The notes below the pieces were generated by a model. The model saw only the letters and a list, made by a program, of their open reading frames with translations. It made no database searches and was not told where the DNA came from. The position numbers were made by a program, and so were the translations under genes. DNA of 7,659 nt from Gemmatimonadota bacterium (GTDB taxonomy: Bacteria; Gemmatimonadota; Gemmatimonadetes; Longimicrobiales; RSA9): NCBI GenBank assembly GCA_019689775.1, contig JADGGV010000183.1, positions 1 to 7,659 of the forward strand, in the 5' to 3' direction. Shown one piece after another: positions 1-6,454 of the stretch (position 1 is its first letter; the number at the start of each line of letters is the position of its first letter).

Positions 1-97
1 GCATGGCGCCTCCGAGGGACAGGTGGGGGAGGGGCGCGCGGGGGACGCGCGCATGGCCCCACCCTGGAGGATCGGCGGCGGCGCGCCGGCGCGGTAT

Positions 98-133
98 CGG
101 GCAATCGCGGAGCGTGGCTTCCGCAATCGCCCG
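98..133 (-). terminator. Probable 3'-end hairpin of the signalling operon
   Basis: Read on the minus strand, this segment lies 48 nt past the stop of the NarL-type regulator. It folds into a 13-bp outer stem (98-110 with 121-133) including two G-U wobbles. An A-U pair, one bulged A and two G-C pairs follow, closed by a CAC triloop. On the plus strand the two wobbles become A-C mismatches, so the structure suits the operon transcript specifically. No U-tract follows, so this is either a high-GC terminator, an RNA 3'-end protector or a Rho-associated structure. A second inverted repeat (130-138 with 157-165, 9 bp perfect) overlaps it and would compete. A third small hairpin (34-40 with 46-52) lies beyond. 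Nothing coding is supported in 1-181. Confidence 0.45.
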
Positions 134-181
134 CGCGCGTGCCGGGCAAGCGGAAAGCGCGCGGGCGCGGCGCGCGGCCGT

Positions 182-937
182 TCAGCCGACGAGGAGCCCG
201 GCCTCGATCGCGAACCGCACGTAGTCGGTGCGGTGCTCGAGGCCGAGCTTTCCCTCGATGCGCTGCTTGTAGGCCGCGACGGTCTTCGTGCTGATGCGGA
301 GCTGCCGGGCGATCTCGGCCCCGCTGTACCCCTGCGCGACGAGCCGCAGGATCGTCTGCTCCCGCTCGCTCAGCGCCTGGAACCGGCCGATGGCCGTCTG
401 CGCGGTACGGTGCGGCACGACGGCGGCGGCGAGCAGGCGCGCCGCGGTCGGGCGCACGTAGACGTCGCCCGCGGCGACGACGCGGATCGCCTCGACCAGC
501 TCCTGGGACGCGGCCTCCTTGGTCAGGTAGCCGCGCGCGCCGCCCTCGAGGAGCGGGAGGAGGCGGTCGCGCTCCGCGTACATCGTCAGGATCAGCACGC
601 GCACGTCCGGCAGTGCCTGGCCGAGCTCGCGCAGCGTGGTGAGGCCGTCGCCGCCGGGCATGTCGAGGTCGAGCACGACGACGTCCGGCACGACGCGCCG
701 CGCGAGCGCCAGCGCCGCCGGCCCGCTGTCGGCCTCGCCGACCACGGCGATGTCCGGCGCCGCGCGCAGCAGCAGCCGCAGCCCCTCGCGCACCATCTCG
801 TGGTCGTCGGCCAGGATGATGCGGATCGTCTCGGCGCTCATCGCGACGCCGCGCCGCGCGTACGGCCGCGCGGCGAGCCGTGCGCCGAGCTCCACGAGCG
901 CGCCCGGCGCGCCGTCGTCTGGCGGTTGCTTCGACAT
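182..937 (-). CDS. NarL/FixJ-type response regulator (REC + LuxR-type HTH)
   Basis: This is a DNA-binding response regulator and the output of the operon. In 251-aa numbering the receiver occupies about 37-155. It has the acidic pair D44/D45, the phosphoacceptor D90 in VVVLDLDMP, the switch T118 in ILTMY and the conserved K140. The LuxR/GerE helix-turn-helix spans about 186-250 (LSEREQTILRLVAQGYS, then AEIARQLRISTKTV and the recognition helix). Its targets cannot be read from the sequence. Two starts are possible. The ATG at 937 lies 16 nt after the kinase stop and has AGGG six bases upstream. The ATG at 841 gives 219 aa, the usual family length, but has no visible SD. I chose 937 because of the SD and because the spacing equals the preceding junction; the extra 32 residues have no known domain. 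Phosphorylation is most likely by the kinase encoded just upstream (inference). Confidence 0.93.
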   Translation of the reverse strand: MSKQPPDDGAPGALVELGARLAARPYARRGVAMSAETIRIILADDHEMVREGLRLLLRAAPDIAVVGEADSGPAALALARRVVPDVVVLDLDMPGGDGLTTLRELGQALPDVRVLILTMYAERDRLLPLLEGGARGYLTKEAASQELVEAIRVVAAGDVYVRPTAARLLAAAVVPHRTAQTAIGRFQALSEREQTILRLVAQGYSGAEIARQLRISTKTVAAYKQRIEGKLGLEHRTDYVRFAIEAGLLVG

Positions 938-953
938 GCTCGGCCCTGCGTGC

Positions 954-2630
954 TCAGGCTCGGACCGGCGCGTTCGTCTCGACGCCGGCCGGGATGGTGA
1001 ACCAGAACGTGGTGCCGCGGCCGGGCGTGCTGTCCACGGCCAGCCGGCCGCCGTGGGCCTCGATCAGCCCGCGCGCGATGGCGAGGCCGAGCCCCGCGCC
1101 GCTCCGCCCTCGGCGGCGGGACTGCCAGAACCAGTCGAACACGTGCGCCAGGTCCTCGGGCGGGATCCCGGGACCGGTATCGCGGACGGCGAAGCGCACG
1201 GCGCCCGGCGCGCCGGCGGCGGCCGCCTCCCGCTCGCTGGCCCGGCGCACCGAGAGGGCGACGTGGCCGCCGGCCGGCGTGAAGCGCATGGCGTTGCTCA
1301 GCAGATTCGCGAGCGCCTGGAGGAGGCGGTCGGGGTCGGCGTCGAGGTGCGGCAGGTCCGGCTCGCTCTCCACGAGGAACTCGAGGCCCGCCTCCTCGGC
1401 GACCGGCGCGAACATCGCCTGCGCGGCGCCGATCACCTCGGCGGCGGCGGTCGGCCGCCGCTCGAGCGCGAGCCGGCCGGCGTCCAGGCTGGCCCGGTCG
1501 AGCAGGTCGTGCACGATCTGCTGCATCCACGCGACCGAGCGCTGGATGATCCGCGCCATGTCGCGGATCCCGCTGAGCGGCGGCGGCTTCGGGTCGAGGA
1601 GCGCGGTGGCGCAGATCTGAATCGTGCCGAGCGGGTTGCGCAGGTCGTGGGAGACGATGCCGAACGCGCGGTCGCGCGCCGCGATGGCGCGCTGCGCCTG
1701 GCGGAACAACCGGGCGCGCTCGAGCGCCTGGCCGATCCGGTCGGCGAGCGAGCGGCAGAACTCGATGTCGTCGGCGGCCGCGCGCCGCGCCTCGGGCACC
1801 GCGAGCCCGAGCAGCCCGCGGGCCTGGCCGGCCACGCTGAGCGGCACGGCGATCCCGGCGCCGAGCCCGAGTGAGGCGAGGAGCGGCCCGGGCGCGGCGG
1901 CGGGCTCGAGCGGACCGTGCCGGAGCGCATCGAGCGTCTCGAGCGGGGTGGCGAGGAGGTCGGCCAGGCGGCGACGCAGCTCGGCGGCGCGGTCGGCGTC
2001 GACGTGCGCCGCCTCGGCCACGCTCGGCACTTCGTCGTCGCCGACGTAGAGGAGCACGATGGCGTCGGCCGCGGCGGGGACGAGGAGCGCGGCGACGTCG
2101 CCCAGCGCGGGATCGGTCGGCACCGCGGTGGCGAGGATGCGCCCGACCTCGGCGAGCAGCCGCCAGCGCAGCGCGGCCAGCTCGGACGTCCGCACGGCCT
2201 GGTCGAGCTCGCGCAGCAGGTGCTGCCGCTCGCGCGCGTAGCCGAGGATGCGGCGCAGCGTGGCGCCGTCCGGCGGCGGCTTCGGCACGTAGTCCTGCGC
2301 GCCGGCGCGGAGCGCCTCGAGCGCCAGCGCCTCGTCGTCGGTCCCGGTGAGCACGATCACGGGCACGTCCGAGGCCGCGGCGCGGACGCGGTGCAGCGCC
2401 TCCAGCCAGCGGGCGTCGGGGAGCGACAGGTCGAGGATGACCACGTCGACCGCCACGGCGCCCAGCATGGCGCAGGCGGCGCCCGCGCTGTCGGCGTGCA
2501 GGAGCCGGACGGGCGCGGCGCCGGGCGCGCCCGGGTCGGGCTCGAGGCGGAGCGCGAGCAGCTCGGCGTCCGCGGGGTTGTCCTCGACGAGCAGCGCGGC
2601 GAGCGAGTCGGTGCGCGAATCCGCGACCAT
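954..2630 (-). CDS. Hybrid sensor kinase, REC-GAF-HisKA-HATPase
   Basis: This is a soluble histidine kinase of 558 aa with an N-terminal receiver. The receiver spans about 11-130: E16/D17 in LLVEDN, phosphoacceptor D67 in VILDLSLP, T95 and K117. A linking helix follows, then a GAF-like sensory domain at about 152-310. The HisKA H-box IVSHDLRNP has H328. The HATPase has N446 in NLLSNAMRF, the G1 box DTGPGIP (484-490), an F box (FDWFWQ) and the G2 box GAGLGLA (511-517). No transmembrane segment or signal peptide is visible. The receiver Gly normally four residues after Pro in LPDxxG is Trp (W75). The start at 2630 falls 16 nt after the stop of the receiver gene. The frame stays open upstream, but only into Ser/Arg/Pro-rich antisense-like sequence that overlaps that gene. 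The GAF ligand is unknown, and no bilin-binding Cys motif was recognised. It probably passes phosphate to the NarL-type regulator downstream (inference). Confidence 0.93.
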   Translation of the reverse strand: MVADSRTDSLAALLVEDNPADAELLALRLEPDPGAPGAAPVRLLHADSAGAACAMLGAVAVDVVILDLSLPDARWLEALHRVRAAASDVPVIVLTGTDDEALALEALRAGAQDYVPKPPPDGATLRRILGYARERQHLLRELDQAVRTSELAALRWRLLAEVGRILATAVPTDPALGDVAALLVPAAADAIVLLYVGDDEVPSVAEAAHVDADRAAELRRRLADLLATPLETLDALRHGPLEPAAAPGPLLASLGLGAGIAVPLSVAGQARGLLGLAVPEARRAAADDIEFCRSLADRIGQALERARLFRQAQRAIAARDRAFGIVSHDLRNPLGTIQICATALLDPKPPPLSGIRDMARIIQRSVAWMQQIVHDLLDRASLDAGRLALERRPTAAAEVIGAAQAMFAPVAEEAGLEFLVESEPDLPHLDADPDRLLQALANLLSNAMRFTPAGGHVALSVRRASEREAAAAGAPGAVRFAVRDTGPGIPPEDLAHVFDWFWQSRRRGRSGAGLGLAIARGLIEAHGGRLAVDSTPGRGTTFWFTIPAGVETNAPVRA

Positions 2631-2646
2631 GCCCGCGCCCCGGCGC

Positions 2647-3123
2647 TCACCGCCCGGCGGCGCCGCGGCGGACGGGCGAGGCGGCGGCGCCGCACCAGAA
2701 GTCGCAGATCGCGCGGACGACGGCGCGGAACTGGTTGAGCTGCGCCGGCTTGACGACGTACGCGTTCGCTCCCAGCTCATAGGCCAGCACCAGGTCCGCC
2801 TCCAGCGACGAGCCGGACAGGACGATCACGGGGATCATGCGCAGCGTCGGATCCGCCTTCAGCTCCGCCAGCACGCGCCGACCATCCAGCCGGGGGAGGT
2901 CGAGATCGAGCAGGATCAGGTCGGGCCGCTCGCAGGGCACGGACGCGTCCGGCCGCCGCAGGTACGCGAGCGCCTCGACGCCGTCGACCAGGGTGCGGAG
3001 CGTGAGCTCGGGAAAGTCGGCGAGCGCGTCCCGCAACAGCTCCGCCTCGGCCGTGTTGTCCTCCACGTGGAGGATCTCCGTGCGGCGCGCGCGCACCCGC
3101 GCCGGCTGCATCGCCTTCTGCAT
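2647..3123 (-). CDS. Single-domain response regulator, Rcp1-like
   Basis: This CheY-like protein of 158 aa consists of one receiver domain and no output domain. It has E21/D22 in LHVEDN, phosphoacceptor D73 in LILLDLDLP, G81, S103 in VLSGS, Y122 and K125 in YVVKP. The C-terminus reads VVRAICDFW. The pattern VEDN-x-A-E-A-E-L-L, RPDLILLDLDLP and terminal FW is that of the Rcp1 family, which partners phytochrome-like and HDLQEPLR-type kinases. Just such a kinase is encoded immediately upstream. The ATG overlaps the kinase stop by one base (TGATG), and GGGAG lies five bases before it inside the kinase gene, so translation is probably coupled. An in-frame ATG four codons later (3111) is a less likely start. 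Its role could be phosphate sink, shuttle to the next kinase's receiver, or protein-protein signalling; the sequence does not decide. Confidence 0.95.
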   Translation of the reverse strand: MQKAMQPARVRARRTEILHVEDNTAEAELLRDALADFPELTLRTLVDGVEALAYLRRPDASVPCERPDLILLDLDLPRLDGRRVLAELKADPTLRMIPVIVLSGSSLEADLVLAYELGANAYVVKPAQLNQFRAVVRAICDFWCGAAASPVRRGAAGR

Positions 3124-4676
3124 CAGCGCTCCCGCTCCGGAAGGGTGAATCGGAACGCGGCGCCCTCGCCGGGAGCCGACTCCACCCAGATCCTCCCGCC
3201 GTGACGCTCGACGATGCGCTTGCAGATCGCGAGGCCGATCCCCGTCCCCTCGTGGTCGTCGTCCCGATGGAGCCGCTGGAAGATCTGGAAGATCCGCTCG
3301 GCGTAGGCCATGTCGAGGCCGATGCCGTTGTCGCGCACCGTGAACTCCCATTCCGCCGAGCCGCTGCGGACGGTGCGCGCCGCCGAGACACGCAGCCGCG
3401 CCGGCACATCCGGCCGGCGGTACTTGAGCGCGTTGCCGAGGAGGTTCTGGAACACCTGCTCGAGCTGCGCCGGGTGGGCCACCACCGTCGGCAGCGCGCC
3501 GGTCGTCAGCTCCGCGTCCATGCCGGCGTGCTGCGCGTACAGCCGGTCCCACGTCCGCGCGACCACCACGGCCGTGTCCGTCGGCGCGAAGCCGCCCTCG
3601 GCCGTGCGCACCTGCGCCAGCGCGAGCAGGTCGGCGATCAGTTGCCGCATCCGCTGGACGCCCGCGACCATGTAGCCGAGCCACCGGTCCGCGCGCGCAT
3701 CGAGCCGCCCGCGGTAGCGCTCCGCCACCAGCTCCGCGTAGCTCGCCACGGTCCGCAGCGGCTCCTGGAGGTCGTGCGAGGCGACGTAGGCGAACTCCTG
3801 GAGCTCCGCGTTCGACCGCTCCAGCTCGGCGGCGTGCAGCGCCAGCGCCTGCTCGGCCTCCTTCCGCGGCGTGATGTCCGTGGCCTGCACGACCACGTAC
3901 GCCGGCGCGCCGCCCGCGTCGCGGACCAGCGAGATCGCGAGCACGACCCAGACCACGTGGCCCCGCTTGTGGACGAAGCGCGCCTCGAGGTGATAGCGGT
4001 CCAGCTCGCCCGCGAGCACGTGGCCGAGCGGCGCCCGCTCCGCCGCCGGGTCGTCCGGGTGCATGATCTGCTGGAACGTCAGGCCCAGCAGCTCGGCCTC
4101 GCCGTAGCCGACCATCTCGCAGAGCGAGCGGTTGGCCGCGCGGAAGCGGCCGTCCGTCTCGACCAGCGCGAAGCCGATCGCCGAGGCCTCGAACACGCCG
4201 CGGAACCGCTCCTGGCTCTCGCGCAGCGCCGCCTCCGCCCAGCTCGCCTCGCCGCGGTCGCGCACGAGCACGACGTACCAGGGGCGACGCCCCACCGCGA
4301 GCTCCGCGACGCCGATCTCCGCCGGGAACCGGGAGCCGTCGCCGCGGAGCCCGACCGCGGGGGCGCGCCCGAGCGCCCCCGGCTCCCGCGGGCGCACCGC
4401 GAACGCGCCGCCGAGGGCCGGCCCGCCCGCGGCCGCGGGCTCCCGCTCGAGCAGCCGCTCGAGCCGCGCGCCGCGCACTCGCGCGGCCGTGAGCCCGAAC
4501 AGCCGCTCCGCGGCGCCGTTCAGCGTCGCGATCCGGAGCGCCCCGTCGACGACGACGAGCGCCTCCGAGCCGCTCGCGACGAGGCGGCGCAGCGGACCGC
4601 CGGCGCCGACGCCGGGACGCGTCCGGGGACCGAGCCGTCGCGCGGCTCGGCCGGCCAGCTTCGTGAGGTTATCCAT
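3123..4676 (-). CDS. Soluble PAS-PAS histidine kinase (HDLQEPLR class)
   Basis: This is the first gene of the operon, a 517-aa histidine kinase. A short basic N-terminus precedes PAS 1 (about 30-140, beginning GSEALVVVDGALRIATLNGA). PAS 2 with its PAC motif follows (about 152-272: FEASAIGFALVETDGRF, MHPDD, ATDITPRKEAEQAL). Next comes a dimerisation helix with H301 in YVASHDLQEPLR. The HATPase has N411/N415 in FQNLLGNALKYR, the G1 box DNGIG (449-453), the F box FQIFQRL (463-469) and the G2 box GTGIGLA (477-483). No membrane segment or periplasmic domain is apparent, so it should sense a cytosolic signal; whether the PAS domains bind haem, flavin or nothing cannot be told. This H-box and catalytic-domain style is typical of kinases paired with Rcp1-like receivers, and one follows directly. 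The ATG at 4676 lacks a strong SD. No convincing promoter was found upstream. Confidence 0.95.
   Translation of the reverse strand: MDNLTKLAGRAARRLGPRTRPGVGAGGPLRRLVASGSEALVVVDGALRIATLNGAAERLFGLTAARVRGARLERLLEREPAAAGGPALGGAFAVRPREPGALGRAPAVGLRGDGSRFPAEIGVAELAVGRRPWYVVLVRDRGEASWAEAALRESQERFRGVFEASAIGFALVETDGRFRAANRSLCEMVGYGEAELLGLTFQQIMHPDDPAAERAPLGHVLAGELDRYHLEARFVHKRGHVVWVVLAISLVRDAGGAPAYVVVQATDITPRKEAEQALALHAAELERSNAELQEFAYVASHDLQEPLRTVASYAELVAERYRGRLDARADRWLGYMVAGVQRMRQLIADLLALAQVRTAEGGFAPTDTAVVVARTWDRLYAQHAGMDAELTTGALPTVVAHPAQLEQVFQNLLGNALKYRRPDVPARLRVSAARTVRSGSAEWEFTVRDNGIGLDMAYAERIFQIFQRLHRDDDHEGTGIGLAICKRIVERHGGRIWVESAPGEGAAFRFTLPERER
3129..3133 (-). promoter_or_regulatory. Ribosome binding site inside the upstream kinase gene
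   Basis: On the minus strand GGGAG lies within the last codons of the PAS kinase gene, five bases before the ATG at 3123. It supports reinitiation at the TGATG junction and fixes the receiver's start. Confidence 0.7.
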
Positions 4677-4751
4677 GGGCTGCCGCCGGGGATGTCGCGA
4701 CCGGACGCGCCGGGGAGATGGTGTGCGGTTCGCCGGGGTCGGTCTCCCGCC

Positions 4752-4782
4752 GCGTCGCGCGACGCCTCGAAGATGCGAGGCG
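4752..4782. repeat. 14-bp perfect palindrome overlapping a hairpin
   Basis: GCGTCGCGCGACGC (4752-4765) equals its own reverse complement. Its right end is shared with a second inverted repeat, CGCCTCG (4763-4769) and CGAGGCG (4776-4782), a perfect 7-bp stem with a 6-nt loop. The pair lies 76-106 nt upstream of the PAS kinase ATG. It could be an operator dyad for the kinase operon or a structure in its 5' leader. Chance occurrence in such GC-rich DNA is possible. Confidence 0.35.
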
Positions 4783-4973
4783 CCCGCCCGGCGCGCTGTC
4801 GGGGGACCGGGAACCGCGTGTCGGACAACGCGGAGCGGGCGGCGCCGCGCCCCCGCGGCGGGGGTGAGCGGGCCCGGCAGGAGCGAAGCGAGCGGCGGGA
4901 CGGCCGGAGCGAGTCAAGGCCGACGGACGACGGGGGAGCACGGGTGGCGGTGTGAGCGCACGTTACGCACGCG

Positions 4974-5030
4974 GCCGCGCGCCGGCCAGACCGGCGGGCC
5001 GGGCGCGCGGCGCCAGCGCGGCGGCTGGCG
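4974..5030. repeat. Two consecutive GC-rich hairpins
   Basis: The first inverted repeat pairs 4974-4987 with 4997-5011 (14 bp with one bulged base, 9-nt loop). The second pairs CGCCAGC (5011-5017) with GCTGGCG (5024-5030), a perfect 7-bp stem with a GCGGCG loop. They lie just upstream of the promoter candidate for the peptidase gene. They may insulate the two divergent units or bind a protein, and no gene ends here that would need a terminator. Confidence 0.35.
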
Positions 5031-5056
5031 CGGCGCGTGGCGGAGCCCGCGCCGGC

Positions 5057-5086
5057 TTGTCCGACCTCCGGCGCGCGGGGTACATT
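5057..5086 (+). promoter_or_regulatory. Candidate sigma70-type promoter of the peptidase gene
   Basis: TTGTCC (5057-5062) and TACATT (5081-5086) are separated by 18 bp. Each matches four of six bases of the bacterial housekeeping consensus. This is one of the few AT-containing spots in the region. Transcription would begin near 5093, giving a leader of about 170 nt that includes the 21-bp repeats. Confidence 0.45.
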
Positions 5087-5108
5087 CGCGCCCGAATCCA
5101 GGGGAAGC

Positions 5109-5164
5109 GACGATCCCACGATGGGAAGGGACGATCCCGCGATGGGAGGCGACGATCCCGCGAC
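5109..5164 (+). repeat. 21-bp tandem repeat with internal dyads (2.7 copies)
   Basis: Units at 5109-5129 and 5130-5150 differ at only three positions, and a third partial unit runs 5151-5164. All begin GACGATCCC. The two full units contain TCCC-N5-GGGA dyads (5114-5126 and 5135-5147) spaced 21 bp centre to centre, about two helical turns, so both would face the same side of the DNA. The array lies just downstream of the candidate transcription start, a natural position for a repressor operator. It could equally act as RNA, since TCCC and GGGA blocks alternate and can pair in more than one way. Confidence 0.6.
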
Positions 5165-5251
5165 GCCGCTCCGGGGCCGCGGCCTCCGGAGCACGGCCGT
5201 CGCTCGGCGCCGGCGCGGCCGCGGCGGGCGGCGTCCGGGATCCCCGCGGCG

Positions 5252-5258
5252 AAGGAGG
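5252..5258 (+). promoter_or_regulatory. Strong Shine-Dalgarno sequence deciding the GTG start
   Basis: AAGGAGG lies six bases before GTG at 5265. It selects this start over in-frame upstream candidates (GTG 5037, ATG 5121, ATG 5142), which would add an Arg-rich tail not seen in the M20 family. Confidence 0.85.
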
Positions 5259-5264
5259 CGAAGG

Positions 5265-6443
5265 GTGCGCATCGACGGCGACTACACGGCCCGCACGCTC
5301 GCGGAGCTGGTGCGGATCGACTCGGTCAACCCGGCGTTCAGCGGGGGAGCGTCGAACGAAGCGGAGATCGCGCGCTGGCTAGCGGCGGAGCTGGAGCGGC
5401 TTGGCCTGGCCGTCGTGGTGCACGAGCCGGAGCCCGGGCGCGCGAGCGTGGTCGGCATGCTGAAGGGGCGCGGCGGCGGCCGCTCGATCCTGCTCTACGG
5501 GCACGTCGACACCGTCGGCGTCGAGGGGATGGCGGAGCCGTTCTCCGGCGCCATCCGCGACGGCCGCCTCTACGGCCGGGGCGCGTACGACATGAAGTGC
5601 GGCGTGGCCGCCTGCCTGGCCGCGGTCAAGGCGCTGGCCGAGGCGGACGCGCGCCCCGCCGGCGACGTGCTCGTCGCATTCGTCGCCGACGAGGAGGTCG
5701 CGAGCCTCGGGATGGCCGAGGTGCTGCGCCACCACCGGGCGGACGCCGCCATCGTGACGGAGCCGACGGAGCTGGAGCTCGTCGTCGCCCACAAGGGGTT
5801 CTGCTGGATCGAGGTCGAGACCGTCGGCCGCGCGGCGCACGGCAGCCGCTTCGACCTGGGGATCGACGCGAACCTGCGCATGGGCCGCGTCCTCGGCGAG
5901 CTGGAGGGGCTCGAGGCCGAGCTGCGCGGCTCGCCGCCGCACCCGCTGCTCGGCCCGCCGTCGCTGCACGCCGCGCTCCTCCAGGGCGGCACCGGCGAGA
6001 GCACCTACGCCGCCCGCTCCCGCCTCGTCATCGAGCGGCGCACGCTCCCCGGCGAGACGCCCGAGCACGCGCTCGGCCAGGTGACCGCGATCCTCGACCG
6101 CCTCGCCGCGCAGGATCCGACGTTCCAGGCGACGGCGCGCGTCCTCCTCGCCCGCGACCCCTGGGAGACCGCCGTCGACGCGCCCACCGCCCGCGTCGTG
6201 GCGCGCGCCGCCGAGGCCGTGCTCGGCCGACCGCCCGCCGTCGCCGGACGCGCGTACTGGATGGACACCGCGCTCATTGCCGCCGCCGGCGCCGACGTGG
6301 TCGTCATCGGCCCGACCGGCGCGGGCGCGCACGCCGACGAGGAGTGGGTCGAGCTCGAGTCCGTGCGCCGGCTCGCGGAGATCCTGGCGCGCGCGGCAGC
6401 GGAGATCGCGGCCGTCGAGGTCGCGGCGCCGGTGCGGCGGTAG
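5265..6443 (+). CDS. M20-family metallo-deacylase/peptidase (ArgE/DapE/CPG2-like)
   Basis: This 392-aa zinc-dependent amidohydrolase cleaves an N-acyl or peptide bond of an amino-acid derivative in the cytoplasm. Family landmarks are in place: metal ligand H80 with D82 in YGHVDT, bridging D109 in GRGAYDMKCG, catalytic E143 and ligand E144 in ADEEV, ligand E166 in VTEPTE, and final ligand H356 in GAGAHADEEWVE. The inserted lid/dimerisation domain spans about 175-290 and carries the conserved H192 in GRAAHGS. The length is normal and no signal peptide is present. The GTG start is set by the strong SD. Substrate cannot be fixed: acetylornithine, succinyl-diaminopimelate, carboxypeptidase G-like or other N-acyl amino acids are all possible, and no biosynthetic neighbour helps. 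A promoter and repeat-bearing leader lie upstream and a hairpin downstream, so it is probably transcribed alone. Confidence 0.94.
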   Translation: MRIDGDYTARTLAELVRIDSVNPAFSGGASNEAEIARWLAAELERLGLAVVVHEPEPGRASVVGMLKGRGGGRSILLYGHVDTVGVEGMAEPFSGAIRDGRLYGRGAYDMKCGVAACLAAVKALAEADARPAGDVLVAFVADEEVASLGMAEVLRHHRADAAIVTEPTELELVVAHKGFCWIEVETVGRAAHGSRFDLGIDANLRMGRVLGELEGLEAELRGSPPHPLLGPPSLHAALLQGGTGESTYAARSRLVIERRTLPGETPEHALGQVTAILDRLAAQDPTFQATARVLLARDPWETAVDAPTARVVARAAEAVLGRPPAVAGRAYWMDTALIAAAGADVVVIGPTGAGAHADEEWVELESVRRLAEILARAAAEIAAVEVAAPVRR

Positions 6444-6454
6444 GCCTCGTGAGC

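Larger units (their letters stand above)
4677..5264. other. Divergent intergenic region between kinase operon and peptidase gene
   Basis: These 588 bp separate two divergently transcribed units. No reading frame here resembles a protein; all frames are Arg/Pro/Ala/Gly-rich low-complexity products of GC-rich DNA. Contents from left to right: a perfect palindrome and hairpin (4752-4782); a compact inverted repeat of C5GC and GCG5 (4850-4864); two back-to-back GC hairpins (4974-5030); a promoter candidate (5057-5086); a 21-bp tandem repeat (5109-5164); and a leader ending in a strong SD (5252-5258). On the minus strand TTGACT (4912-4917) resembles a -35 box, but no -10 box stands at the right distance, so the kinase operon promoter remains unassigned. 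Confidence 0.7.

Noticed and set aside
23..1874. Long plus-strand frames antisense to the NarL regulator and hybrid kinase
   Set aside because: They are Arg/Ala-rich shadows without domains or SD sequences.
2631..2780. Extended start for the hybrid kinase (50 extra codons)
   Set aside because: It would overlap the receiver gene by 134 bases and encodes only Ser/Arg/Pro-rich sequence before the receiver domain begins.
4912..4917. TTGACT on the minus strand as -35 box for the kinase operon
   Set aside because: No -10-like hexamer occurs 15-19 bases downstream; the sequence there is GC-rich.
3201..4955. 584-codon plus-strand frame antisense to the PAS kinase
   Set aside because: It mirrors the kinase codons and shows no recognisable domain; the minus strand carries all kinase motifs in order.
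5037..5264. Extended start for the M20 enzyme (76 extra codons)
   Set aside because: The added segment is Arg-rich and unlike the family. A near-perfect SD stands before the GTG at 5265, and the segment contains the 21-bp repeats that look regulatory.
4520..5272. 250-codon minus-strand frame across the intergenic region
   Set aside because: It is Arg/Ser/Pro-rich, overlaps the kinase in another frame, and includes the regulatory repeats.
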